Assembly (NCBI RefSeq): GCF_026213295.1
Contig: NC_079422.1
Location: 25,810,130 to 25,874,129 of the forward strand
Origin: Gadus chalcogrammus
Lineage: Eukaryota; Chordata; Actinopteri; Gadiformes; Gadidae
Length of the DNA: 64,000 bases
Direction of reading: 5' to 3'
Positions 48,533 to 64,000 of the stretch are shown piece after piece; the stretch's first letter is position 1, and the number at the start of each line of letters is the position of its first letter. The translations under genes and the position numbers were made by a program. The notes under the pieces are model-generated. The model saw nothing but the letters and a program-made list of their open reading frames with translations, was not told the DNA's origin and searched no databases.

Positions 48533-49192
48533 GTATCGTGAACCTACGGACTTCAGTGGGGGTTTCATTCCGTCTGCGCACGGCACCTTCTCAACGATAA
48601 TCAATAATCTTCCTCCCACTCAGGGTGAAAATGGTAGGTCTTAGCTTGTTTCCCCTCAGCCATGCCAACGTTTAGGAGTGTGTAACTACTGTTCACGGCT
48701 TTCAACTGCTGTTAACAGCACATGCGCTACCGCACGTATATGTCCCGCGCAAATTTAATTTTATTAAAAAAAAAAAATAAAAAAAAAAAAACTTTTTTTT
48801 TTTTTTTTCTTCACCCCTCGCGATCGACTTGGGATCTGTCGGCGATCTACTGGTAGACCGCGATCGACTGGTTGGGCACCCCTGGCCTAAAAGGACAAAG
48901 TTAATAGTGGTCCTTTGTAGTCATTACCATGGTTATGAGACTTTATTTTGGAGATGACAGTTGGTGATATCAGGTGATAGTGTTAAGGATCTAATTTATC
49001 AAAACACAAAGCAGATGGGAAACACACCTTCCATGTGGGCAATATGCCTTTACACCTTATGTATACATGACATATGACTACATAGTAAAGTTTGATGACA
49101 GGAAATAGTATCTATTGAGGATATCCTTTTAGTCTTATCGGCTGTTGTCTGGCTATAATGATGCAATGATTATAGATTATATTTTAATAGAA
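47562..49192. repeat. Tandem-duplicated non-coding segment
   Basis: Copy A (47562-48210) and copy B (48211 to about 49192) align from CCAATATGGAATTAATTG to TTATATTTTAATAG. Copy A contains a 192-bp unit twice (47754-47945, 47946-48137); copy B has it once, truncated by about 31 bp, and has gained a hAT-like element. No gene. Confidence 0.85.
48340..48884. mobile_element. hAT-like element with long G-tracts
   Basis: The ends CAGGGGTGCCCAAC and GTTGGGCACCCCTG are perfect inverted repeats, with the 8-bp duplication GCCTAAAA at 48332-48339 and 48885-48892. Inside, 48426-48530 is a series of G-runs up to about 30 long. No transposase. Confidence 0.88.
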
Positions 49193-49461
49193 CTGTTTCA
49201 GTGGTGTTATTTTGAGGTTAATCATAATAATTAAACCTTTAATGCGACATGTTCAATGCAGCCACCTATGTTGTTTCGACACCTATGTATAATTTGACAC
49301 TCACTAAGTGTAACATCTCTACCAATATTGGGACATTTTTCAACAAATTGGTCTGCGTAGGGGAAGGCTCAAAGATCGAACTTCCAACACTAAAGAAAGT
49401 GATGGTATGCAACAACATATTTTACAACATATTTTTGAATTTCTTGTAAAACACACACATG

Positions 49462-49623
<162 letters not shown>

Positions 49624-49704
49624 TGCATTCAATGGTCAGGGCTTCTGGTCCATGACTATCTATTTGCTCTATGTCCCAGCAAATAATCTAAGATAACCCT
49701 GAAA

Positions 49705-49740
49705 GGGGTGGGGGCAAAATATTGCAATCTCAATATAAAG
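49705..49740 (+). promoter_or_regulatory. Core promoter of the right mucin
   Basis: GGGGTGGGGGC at 49705-49715 and TATAAAG at 49734-49740, 57 bases before the ATG, as in the left copy. The region 49620-49796 is nearly identical between the copies. Confidence 0.6.
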
Positions 49741-49796
49741 AGGCCATCAGGGACCAGCATGTTAAATATCTTCTTGGCAATCCCATAGTGGGAAGG

Positions 49797-64000
<14,204 letters not shown>

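Overview
The window is vertebrate nuclear DNA, most likely from a ray-finned fish. Its genes are split by GT-AG introns, CA/GT microsatellites are long and frequent, and the mobile elements are of kinds common in teleosts (hAT-like elements, a BEL/Pao retrotransposon, an endogenous retrovirus, LINE and tRNA-SINE pieces).

Two large secreted gel-forming mucin genes dominate it, arranged head to head as arms of an inverted duplication. The left copy (448-22765, minus strand) is complete: 44 exons can be placed, every exon phase agrees, and the exons sum to 12771 nt (4256 codons plus stop). Its order is signal peptide, D1, D2, D'-D3, one 6.8-kb exon coding Pro/Thr/Ser (PTS) repeats with four CysD (WxxW) domains, then D4 with a GDPH motif, VWC modules and a C-terminal cystine knot. 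The C-terminal order resembles MUC2. The right copy (from 49797, plus strand) is cut by the window end inside the PTS exon. Its first 25 exons match the left copy exon by exon; only exon 9 differs in length, by 6 bp. A 1-bp deletion near 62834 breaks its PTS reading frame.

From left to right: 1-447 is 3' flank with a poly(A) signal; 448-22765 is the left mucin; 22822-22857 its promoter; 22936-24145 a (TGCG)n tract and a LINE piece split by a hAT-like element; 24146-25538 non-coding duplicated arm; 25539-28530 low-complexity and repeat-derived sequence; 28531-36621 a defective BEL/Pao element (minus strand) that hosts a foldback element; 36627-37348 repeat remnant; 37349-38138 the other copy of the non-coding arm; 38139-47074 a defective endogenous retrovirus (plus strand) whose 5' LTR carries a 2.2-kb insertion; 47075-47627 the rest of the arm; 47628-49460 a tandem-duplicated non-coding segment with another hAT-like element; 49468-49618 a (CA)n tract; 49705-49740 the right promoter; 49797-64000 the right mucin.

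Both mucins should act outside the cell. D1-D2-D3 normally drive disulfide multimerisation, the C-terminal knot drives dimerisation, and the O-glycosylated PTS region makes the gel. The TATA and CACCC-type promoter elements are kept in both copies and point away from each other across about 27 kb of transposon-rich spacer. Insertion target-site duplications allow a relative order of events to be read directly: the intron-8 hAT-like element predates the duplication; the retrovirus and several other elements came after it.
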